Assembly (NCBI GenBank): GCA_937901965.1
Contig: CALGSW010000002.1
Coordinates: 186,001-250,000 of the forward strand
Direction: 5' to 3'
DNA from: an uncultured Bacteroidota bacterium
GTDB lineage: Bacteria; Bacteroidota; Bacteroidia; Bacteroidales; UBA932
Length of the DNA stretch: 64,000 nucleotides
A model generated the notes under the pieces. That model was not told the DNA's origin, ran no database searches, and worked only from the letters and a program-made list of their open reading frames with translations. Positions 1 to 8,320 of the stretch are shown piece by piece; the first letter of the stretch is position 1, and each line of letters begins with the position of its first letter. The position numbers and the translations under genes were made by a program.

Positions 1-1
1 T

Positions 2-814
2 CTTGCAGATGCAATAGTTGAGTGGGCAGAGGGTGAACTTGGCGCAAGTGTGAAAAATGTTGAGATTTCTGACTTTGTAAGCATTACCGGCAAAGGGGTG
101 AGCTGCACATTCAACGGAGAGAGTTGGTGGGCAGGAAATGCTGAGCTGTTCCGGGGAGTGGCTACTCCTGAAATTGCGGCTCTCGCAGAGGAGTGGCAAA
201 GCAGAGGTCTTAGTATTATTTACTTTGGCAAAGAGAGCGAGTTAGCAGCCATCATTGCAGCTGCAGACAGAATAAAGGCGGGTTCATCTTCTGCTGTGGC
301 AAAGCTCAAATCCATGGGCATTGAGGTACATATGTTAACCGGGGATAATCCAGTTACAGCAAAGGCAATTGCAAAAGAGGCCGGAATTGACAACTTTTTT
401 GCAGGAGCTTTACCATCTGATAAAGAGAATTATATTGTATCTTTACAAAAGAGAGGACTTAAAGTAGCAATGGCAGGAGACGGTATAAACGACTCACAGG
501 CACTAACAAGAGCAGATGTGAGCATTGCTATGGGAAAGGGTACGGATATTGCCATGGATGTATCAATGATGACTATAATGACAGACGATCTTCAGCTCCT
601 GCCAAGAGCAGTAGAGCTTTCCAGAAGTACCGTACGTCTTATAAGACAAAACCTTTTCTGGGCCTTTATTTACAACCTGATAGGAATCCCTGTGGCAGCA
701 GGACTACTCTATCCTGTAAACGGAACATTGCTCAGCCCAATGATAGCGGCCGCAGCAATGGCATTCAGCTCCGTATCCGTAGTACTGAACAGTCTTAGAT
801 TGACAAGAAAATGA
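2..814 (+). CDS. copA: Heavy-metal (Cu+-type) P1B ATPase, C-terminal part, 5' end outside the window
   Basis: The reading frame is already open at base 2 and runs to a TGA at 814, so this is the last 270 or so residues of a longer gene. The GTG at 50 is an internal valine codon, not a start. Visible are the nucleotide-binding/HAD part of a P-type ATPase: the TGDNPVTAKAIA segment, the hinge motif AGDGINDSQAL that binds Mg2+, and two closing hydrophobic helices (roughly LFWAFIYNLIGIPVAAGLLY and the AAAMAFSSVSVVLNSLR end). The helix ending with N and M-x-x-S residues near the C terminus is typical of Cu+-exporting P1B-1 pumps, which move cytosolic copper out across the inner membrane. The metal-binding CPC motif lies outside the window, so copper specificity is an inference. 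The stop overlaps the next start (ATGA), which implies translational coupling to the histidine kinase. Confidence 0.9.
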   Translation, partial: LADAIVEWAEGELGASVKNVEISDFVSITGKGVSCTFNGESWWAGNAELFRGVATPEIAALAEEWQSRGLSIIYFGKESELAAIIAAADRIKAGSSSAVAKLKSMGIEVHMLTGDNPVTAKAIAKEAGIDNFFAGALPSDKENYIVSLQKRGLKVAMAGDGINDSQALTRADVSIAMGKGTDIAMDVSMMTIMTDDLQLLPRAVELSRSTVRLIRQNLFWAFIYNLIGIPVAAGLLYPVNGTLLSPMIAAAAMAFSSVSVVLNSLRLTRK

Positions 815-2745
815 AAAGTTTACGGAGAAGACTTCGAACTGCAGCATTGCTTATATCAGCATTGCTGAGCGGAGTTTATCTACAGGCTCATAACAATAAC
901 AGTTACGGCACTGGAAGCCGCCATATTCTTATCGTAAGTTCGTACAGCAACGGATACAACTGGTCAGATGAAATAATCGACTATATAGGGGGAGAGCTTA
1001 CAACAAGGCATGACCATTATGATGTAAGTGTTGAACACCTCTCCGGAGAGTACAACCCGGACCCAAATGTGTGGATCTACAGATATAATATTATAACATC
1101 TTCATACAAAGAGTATCCGCCGGATTTGCTTGTGCTTATTGGAGACGAGGCCTGGCATGCTTACAGATACTCCCTTAAAAGAGAGACATTTAAAAACGTC
1201 AAGGTAATTGTGATTGCAGCAAAGAGTATTACTTTTACCAAAGAGCAACTAGAGCAACCGGACTCTCTTTCATTTTCAGACATTCAGAAGACAGAACCCA
1301 TCCTTAAGGAGATGAATGCGACAGGAGTTCTGAGAGATCTGAATCTTTCAGGTCTGTTTGAGGTGATTGAGGATATGATTCATCCTCTAAAGAGAATTTA
1401 TATTCTTACTGATTACAGAATACAGGGCTTTTATTCCAGACTTCTTGCAAAAAAGGTTCTTGAAGAGAGAGGCCACCCGGAGGGTGTGTTTATTAAATCT
1501 CAGGATATGCCAACTGACTCTTTGCTTAGGTCTATACCGCACTTTAGTGATTCAAGTGCCATCTTTATCTCCTCATGGTTTACAACGGGGTTTGGATTCA
1601 GATATTCTCTCAACTATGTTTATTCCCGAATCTCAAAAAACACAAAACTTCCAATTTTTGGTATAGTTGGAAAGGCTGTTGAGAACGGACACTTTACCGG
1701 AGGGTACTTTATGCCCCAAACCTTTTGGGGAGAGAGGGCCGTGAAGATGATAGAAGAGGTTGAAAAAAGAGGCTCTGTAAGGGAAGTCCCGGTGGAGACT
1801 TACACAGATTCACTTTTTCATATAAACTGGGATAATGCAAAGGAGAGAAATATTACAAGAAGAAACATTCCCAAAGGTGCCAAAATTTACGGCAGGCCTT
1901 TAGACTATGTAATTAAGTACAAAAAGGAGTTTACAATTGTAGGAATAATATTTCTCATTATAATAGTCTCTTCTGTATTCGTTTTCAGAAGCTATCTCCT
2001 GGTTAGGGCAGCCAGAATAAGGCTTATGGATTCAGAGGATAATCTCTTTAAAGCATTGAGAAAATCGCAGGAGAGCGACAGACTGAAGTCTGCATTTCTT
2101 GCTAATATGAGTCATGAAATCAGAACCCCTTTGAATTCCATACTTGGATTCTCTGAGCTACTTTCAGAGACTTATGACGAGAATGAGAGGAGACAATACA
2201 CTAAAATAATATCATCAAGCAGCGATCTTCTGCTGAGGTTAATTGACGATATCCTTGACCTGTCAAAAATTGAGGCCGGTACTTATGAATTTGTCTTTGA
2301 GAGAGTAGATATCTGCGAACTTCTTGACGAACTTAACCAGATATTCCAACATAAGGCCCAAAAGAGTGTGGAGTTCTCAGTTAAATGCAAATTTGACCAA
2401 CTGGAGATTTTTGCAGACCGTAAGAGATTATTTCAGGTACTTACAAATCTGGTTAGCAACTCAATGAAGTTTACTTCAAAGGGATTCATTAAAGTTACTG
2501 CAGATATTGAGGAGTTTGACGGGGTAAGAATGGTTGCTGTTATAGTTGAGGACACAGGAATGGGAATCCCTAAAGAGAAACTTGATTCAATTTTTGAAAG
2601 ATTTGTAAAACTTAACGACCTCTCAGAGGGTACAGGTCTCGGATTGACAATATGCAATTCAATAGTACAAAAACATAAGGGTACCATTGAGGTAAAATCC
2701 ATCTATGGTGAGGGGTCAAAATTTATTGTAAGGATTCCTGTTTAA
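811..2745 (+). CDS. Membrane sensor histidine kinase with large periplasmic domain
   Basis: A 644-residue kinase. An N-terminal hydrophobic segment (about 8-25) is followed by a periplasmic region of some 340 residues with the alternating strand/helix look of ABC-type periplasmic ligand-binding folds (RHILIVSSYSNGYNW; PPDLLVLIGDEAW). One transmembrane helix lies at about 374-394. The cytoplasmic part has a HisKA domain with phospho-acceptor His435 in SHEIRTPLNS, then a HATPase domain with N box around 546-550, G1 DTGMGIP (581-587) and G2 GTGLGL (607-612). There is no receiver domain and no response regulator beside it, so the partner is elsewhere. The ATG at 811 overlaps the ATPase stop by 4 nt. 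A role in metal sensing is only suggested by this coupling. The downstream neighbour is convergent, with a gap of about 12 bp. Confidence 0.9.
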   Translation: MKSLRRRLRTAALLISALLSGVYLQAHNNNSYGTGSRHILIVSSYSNGYNWSDEIIDYIGGELTTRHDHYDVSVEHLSGEYNPDPNVWIYRYNIITSSYKEYPPDLLVLIGDEAWHAYRYSLKRETFKNVKVIVIAAKSITFTKEQLEQPDSLSFSDIQKTEPILKEMNATGVLRDLNLSGLFEVIEDMIHPLKRIYILTDYRIQGFYSRLLAKKVLEERGHPEGVFIKSQDMPTDSLLRSIPHFSDSSAIFISSWFTTGFGFRYSLNYVYSRISKNTKLPIFGIVGKAVENGHFTGGYFMPQTFWGERAVKMIEEVEKRGSVREVPVETYTDSLFHINWDNAKERNITRRNIPKGAKIYGRPLDYVIKYKKEFTIVGIIFLIIIVSSVFVFRSYLLVRAARIRLMDSEDNLFKALRKSQESDRLKSAFLANMSHEIRTPLNSILGFSELLSETYDENERRQYTKIISSSSDLLLRLIDDILDLSKIEAGTYEFVFERVDICELLDELNQIFQHKAQKSVEFSVKCKFDQLEIFADRKRLFQVLTNLVSNSMKFTSKGFIKVTADIEEFDGVRMVAVIVEDTGMGIPKEKLDSIFERFVKLNDLSEGTGLGLTICNSIVQKHKGTIEVKSIYGEGSKFIVRIPV

Positions 2746-2757
2746 ATCTTAAAAGTA

Positions 2758-3726
2758 TCAGATCCATCCAAAAGGGTGTGGGCTCTGTTCCAGAGCAGCC
2801 AGCGGGTGGTAGTCTCCTTTAAGGCCTTTTGGTTTTGCATGCCTTATTCCATGAACAATCTCCACGGCAGTTTTTGCATCTTTAAGGCCGAACCCTTCTC
2901 CTGCCAGAATTTTTTTGTAAGAATCTGTATGCAACTCTGTGAAACCGTCTGAAAACTCAATCTCCTCGCCCTCCATCTGCAGTGAACGGAATGTTCTTTT
3001 ACCCGCTTTTTTTGCATCATCCGGAAGAGTCTCCTCGTTAATGGAGAGAAAGTATCGGACCCTTGCCTTTTCAAACTCAAGTATTCCTGCAACTCTGTCA
3101 TGAGAAGAGACGTGTACAGTGTTTCCCCTGAGCGTTCCAAAAACCCATGCAAGCATATCGTAAAAGTGTACTCCAATGTTTGTAGCCACCCCGCCACTCT
3201 TTCTCTCATCTCCCTTCCAGCTGGTATAGTACCAGTTACCTCTGGAGGTGATATAGGTCAGATCTACATCAAAAACTTTTCCCTCAGGTGAGTTTGAAAC
3301 TCTCTCTCTAAGCTTCTGAATGGCAGGATGAAGCCGAAGCTGAAGAATAGTATTGACTCTCTTTCCGCTCTCCTTTTCAGCAACCAACAGTGCATCAATA
3401 TTCCATGGATTCAGGACAAGAGGCTTTTCGCAGATTATGTCTGCTCCCAGTCTAAGACCATACCTTATATGAGCATCATGAAGATAGTTTGGAGTGCAGA
3501 TAGATAGATAATCAACTCCCTTTCCCTCTCGCTTCATCTTGGAGAGATGCCTGTCAAAGAGCTCAAACTCAGTAAAAAATGAAGCATCAGGAAAGAAAGA
3601 GTCAATAATGCCCACGCTGTCAAATACGTCATACGCGGCAGCCAGATTATTTCCTGTATCCTTGACCGCCCGGAGGTGCCTTGGAGCTATATATCCTGCT
3701 ACCCCTATAATTGCAAAGTTCTTCAT
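2758..3726 (-). CDS. Gfo/Idh/MocA-family sugar dehydrogenase, WlbA/WbpB-like
   Basis: A 322-residue NAD(P)-dependent oxidoreductase. The N-terminal Rossmann strand reads MKNFAIIGVAGYIAPRHLRA, which is characteristic of WlbA/WbpB, the UDP-GlcNAc-uronate 3-dehydrogenases, rather than of generic Gfo/Idh proteins. The conserved CEKPL motif carries the catalytic Lys, and GVATNIGVHFYDMLAW supplies the conserved H-x-x-D region of the C-terminal domain. Known WlbA enzymes oxidise C3 of UDP-N-acetylglucosaminuronic acid on the way to 2,3-diamino sugars. The usual partners (a WbpA-type 6-dehydrogenase, an aminotransferase and an acetyltransferase) are not in this window, so the substrate here is inferred from family resemblance. 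The gene is the last of the minus-strand rfb cluster. Confidence 0.8.
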   Translation of the reverse strand: MKNFAIIGVAGYIAPRHLRAVKDTGNNLAAAYDVFDSVGIIDSFFPDASFFTEFELFDRHLSKMKREGKGVDYLSICTPNYLHDAHIRYGLRLGADIICEKPLVLNPWNIDALLVAEKESGKRVNTILQLRLHPAIQKLRERVSNSPEGKVFDVDLTYITSRGNWYYTSWKGDERKSGGVATNIGVHFYDMLAWVFGTLRGNTVHVSSHDRVAGILEFEKARVRYFLSINEETLPDDAKKAGKRTFRSLQMEGEEIEFSDGFTELHTDSYKKILAGEGFGLKDAKTAVEIVHGIRHAKPKGLKGDYHPLAALEQSPHPFGWI

Positions 3727-3740
3727 AGGTGCAAAGATAG

Positions 3741-4259
3741 TTATCTCTTTTCCACAACAACAATCAAACTCTCTTTATTGCCATCACGGAAAGACCTCTC
3801 CTTTTCGTAGAAAACTGCCTTGTAATCTGTATTGAAAAAAGTTGAAGTCATCAAATCCCTCTCTACCAGAAGCGACTCGGTCTGAAAACCGCTATTTCCT
3901 ATATACCTCATCCATTCCTGATATATCTGCCTGTCAGACGTTTTGTAAAGACCTCTTATTGATCTTTTGTCAAAAATGTAGACAGTGGCGGTATCCATAT
4001 CACCAAGAGTATTTCTGTTTGAAAAACGCTCCCATCCATAACTGTCACTGCTCTCCCACTGTGAGGCGACATAATTCCAGCCCTTCTTTTCAAAGAAACT
4101 CCTGATCTGTTCCGGACTCTTAAAGTCACAGGTAACAGCAAACTCCATGAAGGAGAGAGGCTCTCCGGACGGTTTCACGATACTCTGTGCTGAGAGTGAT
4201 GCACCCATGAGCATCAACAACGCTGCAAGTGCAAAAACGGAATAAGCGCTCTTTTTCAT
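3741..4259 (-). CDS. Exported protein of unknown function
   Basis: 172 residues. I do not recognise the family. The N terminus has a clear signal peptide: Lys-Lys, a hydrophobic core ALAALLMLMGASL, and a probable cleavage after S-A-Q. The mature part has no cysteine motif and contains paired aromatic segments (WNYVASQWESSDSYGWERF) and a strand-rich C-terminal half. It is probably periplasmic or outer-membrane facing. It sits between wbuC-like and wlbA-like genes with short gaps on the same strand, so co-transcription with the rfb cluster is likely, but nothing visible ties it to sugar metabolism. Confidence 0.7.
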   Translation of the reverse strand: MKKSAYSVFALAALLMLMGASLSAQSIVKPSGEPLSFMEFAVTCDFKSPEQIRSFFEKKGWNYVASQWESSDSYGWERFSNRNTLGDMDTATVYIFDKRSIRGLYKTSDRQIYQEWMRYIGNSGFQTESLLVERDLMTSTFFNTDYKAVFYEKERSFRDGNKESLIVVVEKR

Positions 4260-4270
4260 AATATTTTGAT

Positions 4271-4678
4271 TTAATTCTCTAAAATATCTTCAGGTGCAGA
4301 GGGGATATAAGGGCCCTCTTTTACCTCAAATATAACAGTCCCCTTTGAGAGCACCTCAACTGTGTGAAACGCTCCGGCAGGGATGTTCACCCCGTAATTT
4401 CCATCACATGGGTCAAGTATAAAGCTCTCGGTTATCTCCCTTTTTTCATTATAGAACATCACCCTTATAGAACCCCTGAGAACGATATAAGTTTCATCAG
4501 TATGTCTGTGTCTGTGAACAGGAAGCATGGTACCGGGCTCAAGGGCGTTCATCAGCCTCTGGGCAGGGGCATCAAGCGACTCGTGAATGTTGTAATTCAT
4601 TCTGAGCCTTGGAGAGACCATGGCCTTATGGGTAATGGTATTCAGAAGAGCATCGTCTATCTTGAGTATTTTCTTCAT
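4271..4678 (-). CDS. WbuC-family cupin-fold protein
   Basis: 135 residues, the usual size of WbuC proteins found in O-antigen clusters. The single cupin domain has metal-ligand spacing in LPVHRHRHTDETYIVLRG (H-x-H-x(4)-E type) with a second histidine in the PAGAFHTVEV segment. An N-terminal helical extension contains the conserved SPRLRMNYNIHES and the DAPAQRLMNALEPGT part. WbuC proteins are associated with surface-polysaccharide loci, but the exact reaction is not established to my knowledge. The gene follows rfbB by 18 bp in the same direction, so it is probably in the rhamnose operon. Confidence 0.85.
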   Translation of the reverse strand: MKKILKIDDALLNTITHKAMVSPRLRMNYNIHESLDAPAQRLMNALEPGTMLPVHRHRHTDETYIVLRGSIRVMFYNEKREITESFILDPCDGNYGVNIPAGAFHTVEVLSKGTVIFEVKEGPYIPSAPEDILEN

Positions 4679-4696
4679 AGTGCCCGGGTGTTTAAT

Positions 4697-5770
4697 TTAC
4701 CTCCCTTTGTACATATTATCATAATAACTCTGATAATCTCCTGAGGTAATCCGCTCCATCCACTCACGGTTTTCAAGGTACCATTTGACTGTCTTTTCAA
4801 TTCCCTCTTCAAACTGGAGCGAGGGTGACCACCCGAGCTCCCGGTTGAGTTTGCCGGAGTCAATCGCGTAGCGGAGATCGTGGCCGGCACGGTCTGTGAC
4901 ATAGGTTATCAGCTGCAGCGAGGCCCCCGCAGGGCGGCCGAGCTGCCTGTCTACTGTCGCTATGAGTACCTTTATAAGGTCAATGTTTTTCCACTCATTA
5001 AAGCCTCCAATGTTGTAGGTCTCGCCATCTGCACCCTCGTGAAAAATAAGGTCAATTGCACGGGCGTGGTCCTCAACAAAAAGCCAGTCACGTACATTCT
5101 CTCCCTTACCGTAAACAGGAAGAGGTTTGTTGTTGCATATATTATTGATAAAAAGAGGAATCAGCTTCTCCGGAAACTGGAAAGGACCATAGTTATTTGA
5201 ACAGTTGGATATCTTCACCGGCATTCCGTAAGTGTCGTGCCATGCCCTTACAAAGTGGTCACTTGAGGCCTTTGATGCTGAATATGGTGAGTGAGGGTCA
5301 TATTTTGTCTCCTCTGTAAAGAAGGTGCCGTCATTCTCAAGCGAGCCGTAAACCTCGTCGGTAGAGACATGATAAAAGACCTTACCCTCAAGTCCGGCCC
5401 TGTTCTTGCCCCCTTCGCTCCAGTACATCCTTGCGGCCTGAAGCAGCGAGAGAGTACCCATAACATTTGTTCTGGCAAATGAGAAGGGATCAAGAATCGA
5501 TCTGTCAACATGAGATTCGGCAGCAAGGTGGATAACTCCGTCAATCTTGTTTTCGCTCATAATCCTGCTCATAAACTCCACATCACAAATATCACCCTTG
5601 ATAAACCTGTAGTTGGCCATCCCCTCAACATCCCTGAGGTTCTCAAGGTTTCCCGCGTATGTAAGCAGGTCAAGGTTAAAGATATTGTAATGCGGATATT
5701 TGTTAACCATCAGCCTCACCAGGTGAGACCCTATAAATCCCGCACCACCGGTTATAAGTATGTTTTTCAT
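4697..5770 (-). CDS. rfbB: dTDP-glucose 4,6-dehydratase
   Basis: 357 residues, a normal RmlB length. This extended short-chain dehydrogenase converts dTDP-D-glucose to dTDP-4-keto-6-deoxy-D-glucose, the second step of dTDP-L-rhamnose synthesis. The NAD-binding motif GGAGFIGSH lies at 8-16. The catalytic Thr-Asp-Glu triad is in STDEVYG (136-142) and the Tyr163/Lys167 pair is in YSASK. The substrate-binding region NCSNNYGPFQFPEKLIPLF is intact. The gene is third after rfbD in the minus-strand rfbA-C-D-B order. The L-rhamnose product presumably feeds the surface-polysaccharide genes on the same chromosome. Confidence 0.97.
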   Translation of the reverse strand: MKNILITGGAGFIGSHLVRLMVNKYPHYNIFNLDLLTYAGNLENLRDVEGMANYRFIKGDICDVEFMSRIMSENKIDGVIHLAAESHVDRSILDPFSFARTNVMGTLSLLQAARMYWSEGGKNRAGLEGKVFYHVSTDEVYGSLENDGTFFTEETKYDPHSPYSASKASSDHFVRAWHDTYGMPVKISNCSNNYGPFQFPEKLIPLFINNICNNKPLPVYGKGENVRDWLFVEDHARAIDLIFHEGADGETYNIGGFNEWKNIDLIKVLIATVDRQLGRPAGASLQLITYVTDRAGHDLRYAIDSGKLNRELGWSPSLQFEEGIEKTVKWYLENREWMERITSGDYQSYYDNMYKGR

Positions 5771-5795
5771 AGGTAAATAATATCTTTTTTTTTAA

Positions 5796-6743
5796 TCAAC
5801 GTTCAATAATCATCTTCCAGAAACTCTCATCTTTAAGCGGCTCCATCCAGTGGCGTATCTCCACCCCAAATGTGTTTTTGATTTTACCTTTATCCAGAAC
5901 AGAGTAGGCCGGCCTTACCGCCTTTGTGACAAATTTGTCTGATGTCACCGGGATTACGCGGCACCTTTTCTCCTCTGCTCCCTTAATAACCACCCCTCCC
6001 TGATTAATAATCTCCTTTGCAAAATCGTACCATGAGCAAACCCCCTCGTTTGAAAAATGGTAAATCCCGCACAACTCTCTTCTCTTTTTTTCATCAGCAG
6101 ACTCCCACACAGCCATCACTTTGCAAATAACAGCGGCAAGGTCTCCGGCGTAAGTGGGGGTGCCCACCTGGTCAAACACAACATCAAGAGTCTCCCGCTC
6201 CTTTGAGAGGCGGTTAATGGTCTTTACAAAATTTGCCCCATATCCTGAATATAGCCAGGATGTCCTGATTACAATTGCATTGCAGCCGGATTTCGATACA
6301 GCCTCTTCGCCTGCCAGTTTGGTTCTTCCATATGCCGATGCAGGTGCTGTAGGGGAGTCCTCCCTGTATGGCCTGTGGCCTGTTCCGTCAAAGACATAAT
6401 CGGTAGAGATATGGATAAGAAGCGGACCTCCCTTTCCCGATATTCCTGCTCTCCAGACGGCCAGAGCCCCTTTTGCAAGATTCTCCGGGGCATCCCTGTT
6501 TACCCTCATTGCCGTCTCCTCATCATCCTCGGCCCTGTCAACGGCAGTATATGCAGCACAATTTACTATAACATCAATTTTGTTATCAAACAGAAACTGC
6601 TCAACCTGCTCGCTTTTTGTTATGTCAAGCTCTTTAACGTCAGTGTAAAAGACATTTGATCTCTCTCCCAACAGTGATCTGAGTTCACTGCCCAGCTGTC
6701 CTCCGCTCCCGGTTATAAGTATATTGCCCTTCGGTTCCATCAT
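5796..6743 (-). CDS. rfbD: dTDP-4-dehydrorhamnose reductase
   Basis: 315 residues. It catalyses the last step of dTDP-L-rhamnose synthesis, the NAD(P)H reduction of dTDP-4-keto-L-rhamnose. The N-terminal motif is TGSGGQLGSEL, the conserved STDYVFDG segment lies at 113-120, and the catalytic Tyr138/Lys142 pair is in AYGRTK. The C-terminal half has the usual RmlD substrate region (GIYHFSNEGVCSWYDFA). There is a small insert around 92-107 (WRAGISGKGG) before the catalytic strand, which is a little longer than in typical RmlD. Gaps to rfbC and rfbB are about 30 and 25 bp, consistent with one transcript. Confidence 0.96.
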   Translation of the reverse strand: MMEPKGNILITGSGGQLGSELRSLLGERSNVFYTDVKELDITKSEQVEQFLFDNKIDVIVNCAAYTAVDRAEDDEETAMRVNRDAPENLAKGALAVWRAGISGKGGPLLIHISTDYVFDGTGHRPYREDSPTAPASAYGRTKLAGEEAVSKSGCNAIVIRTSWLYSGYGANFVKTINRLSKERETLDVVFDQVGTPTYAGDLAAVICKVMAVWESADEKKRRELCGIYHFSNEGVCSWYDFAKEIINQGGVVIKGAEEKRCRVIPVTSDKFVTKAVRPAYSVLDKGKIKNTFGVEIRHWMEPLKDESFWKMIIER

Positions 6744-6773
6744 TTAAAGTGTTCTGAAATTTTCAGTGTAGTG

Positions 6774-7340
6774 CTAATATAGTTTAGAGCTGTAGTCAAA
6801 CAGCTTTGCATCCCTTAGCAGGGGATGGTGTTTGTCCTTCTCGCTCAGAATTATCTCATCTTGTCTCAGCCCCCAGTCAATTCCCAGAGACGGGTCATTC
6901 CAGAGAACTGCAGCTTCATCTGCGGGAGAATAGTAGTTATCGGTTTTATACTGAACAATCGTATTGTCTTCAAGAACCGAAAAACCATGTGCAAACCCCC
7001 TGGGAATAAAGAGTTGCTTTTTGTTTTCCGCAGAGAGCTCAGTAAGCACATATTTCCCAAAAGTGGGAGAGCCTTTTCTTATATCAACCGCAACATCAAG
7101 AATCCTTCCTGTCACTACCCTCATAAGTTTTGACTGCGCCACGGGAGGCAACTGGTAGTGCAGCCCCCTCAGTACCCCTCGGTTTGAAAAGGACTCATTC
7201 TCCTGTACAAATTCTGTATTAACTACCTCTTTGCAAAATTTCTCTTTCAGAAAACACTCCATAAAGTAGCCTCTTGAGTCCCCTCTTACAATGGGCTCAA
7301 TGATTACAACTTCAGGTATCTCAGTTTTAGATATAATCAT
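6774..7340 (-). CDS. rfbC: dTDP-4-dehydrorhamnose 3,5-epimerase
   Basis: 188 residues, the standard RmlC size. This cupin-fold epimerase inverts C3 and C5 of dTDP-4-keto-6-deoxyglucose. Family hallmarks are FVQENESFSNRGVLRGLHYQ with the catalytic His61, the VDIRKGSPTFGKY strand, FIPRGFAHGF, and the substrate-lining tyrosines in YKTDNYYSPADE. It lies between rfbA (gap about 19 bp) and rfbD (gap about 30 bp) on the same strand. No oddities are seen in sequence or length. Confidence 0.97.
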   Translation of the reverse strand: MIISKTEIPEVVIIEPIVRGDSRGYFMECFLKEKFCKEVVNTEFVQENESFSNRGVLRGLHYQLPPVAQSKLMRVVTGRILDVAVDIRKGSPTFGKYVLTELSAENKKQLFIPRGFAHGFSVLEDNTIVQYKTDNYYSPADEAAVLWNDPSLGIDWGLRQDEIILSEKDKHHPLLRDAKLFDYSSKLY

Positions 7341-7359
7341 CTTCTTTGCTACTCTTTAC

Positions 7360-8235
7360 TTACTCACCGGCCATCTTAACCAGATACTGACCGTACTGAT
7401 TTTTAATCATCGGCTTTGCAATCTCCTTAAGTTTATCAGCATCAATCCACCCGCTGTTGAAAGCAATCTCCTCCAGACAGGCAACCTTAAGACCGGTACG
7501 CTTCTCAATAACCTCAATAAAGGTTGAAGCCTCTGACAGTGATTCATGTGTCCCTGTGTCAAGCCAGGCAAATCCGCGGCCAAGTGTCTGCAGTTTTAAC
7601 CTCTCCATTTTTAGAAACTCCTGATTTACTGTTGTGATTTCAAGTTCACCCCTTGCAGATGGCTTAATTGACTTGGCAACCTCAACAACTTTGTTTGGAT
7701 AAAAGTAGAGCCCTACTACAGCATAGTTACTCTTAGGCTCCTTAGGTTTCTCCTCTATAGAGAGAACCTTGCCCTCTTTGTTAAACTCGGCAACACCATA
7801 ACGTTCAGGATCATGAACCCAGTAGCCGAATACTGTGGCATCACCATCCTCTTCTGCAGCCCTTACAGACTCCTTAAGCATTTTGATAAATGACTGACCA
7901 TAAAATATATTATCCCCAAGGACAAGACATGCCGAGTCATTTCCAATGAATTTCTCTCCAATGATAAAGGCCTGGGCTAGTCCGTCAGGTGAAGGCTGTT
8001 CTGCATATTCAAACTTAACTCCATAATCGTTGCCGTCTCCTAAAAGCCTCTTGAAGCCGGGTAAATCTCCTGGAGTAGAAATAATGAGAATCTCCCTGAT
8101 TCCTGCCATCATTAGTACGGAGATGGGGTAGTAAACCATTGGTTTATCATAAATTGGAAGCAGTTGCTTTGAGATTCCCTTTGTGATAGGGTATAGTCTT
8201 GTTCCTGATCCGCCGGCTAGGACAATTCCTTTCAT
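7360..8235 (-). CDS. rfbA: Glucose-1-phosphate thymidylyltransferase
   Basis: 291 residues. It makes dTDP-glucose from dTTP and glucose 1-phosphate, the first committed step toward dTDP-L-rhamnose and the first gene of the operon. The nucleotide-binding signature LAGGSGTRLYPIT is followed by the catalytic Lys in YDKPMVYYP. LGDNIFYGQ carries the metal-binding Asp, and EEKPKEPKSNYAVVGLYFY and GRGFAWLDTGT are typical of RmlA. A TAGTTTTG box lies just upstream on the minus strand (8256-8263). The C terminus is full length. Confidence 0.97.
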   Translation of the reverse strand: MKGIVLAGGSGTRLYPITKGISKQLLPIYDKPMVYYPISVLMMAGIREILIISTPGDLPGFKRLLGDGNDYGVKFEYAEQPSPDGLAQAFIIGEKFIGNDSACLVLGDNIFYGQSFIKMLKESVRAAEEDGDATVFGYWVHDPERYGVAEFNKEGKVLSIEEKPKEPKSNYAVVGLYFYPNKVVEVAKSIKPSARGELEITTVNQEFLKMERLKLQTLGRGFAWLDTGTHESLSEASTFIEVIEKRTGLKVACLEEIAFNSGWIDADKLKEIAKPMIKNQYGQYLVKMAGE

Positions 8236-8255
8236 ATTAGTTAAGTTATTTATTA

Positions 8256-8263
8256 CAAAACTA
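8256..8263 (-). promoter_or_regulatory. Probable -7 promoter box of the rfb operon
   Basis: Read on the minus strand the sequence is TAGTTTTG, an exact match to the Bacteroidota -7 consensus TAnnTTTG. The rfbA ATG is about 20 bp downstream. I see no good -33 TTTG at the expected distance, so this is a partial promoter call. Confidence 0.4.
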
Positions 8264-8280
8264 ATGAATTTATTCTCTAC

Positions 8281-8320
8281 CTGAAAGAATATCTAATTAT
8301 CTGAAAGAATATCTACTTAT
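8281..8320. repeat. 20-bp tandem duplication across the patatin stop codon
   Basis: Two adjacent 20-bp units (8281-8300 and 8301-8320) differ at one base only. The second unit contains the last codons and stop of the patatin-like gene (minus strand), so the first unit looks like a recent duplication of the 3' end of the coding region. Confidence 0.85.
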
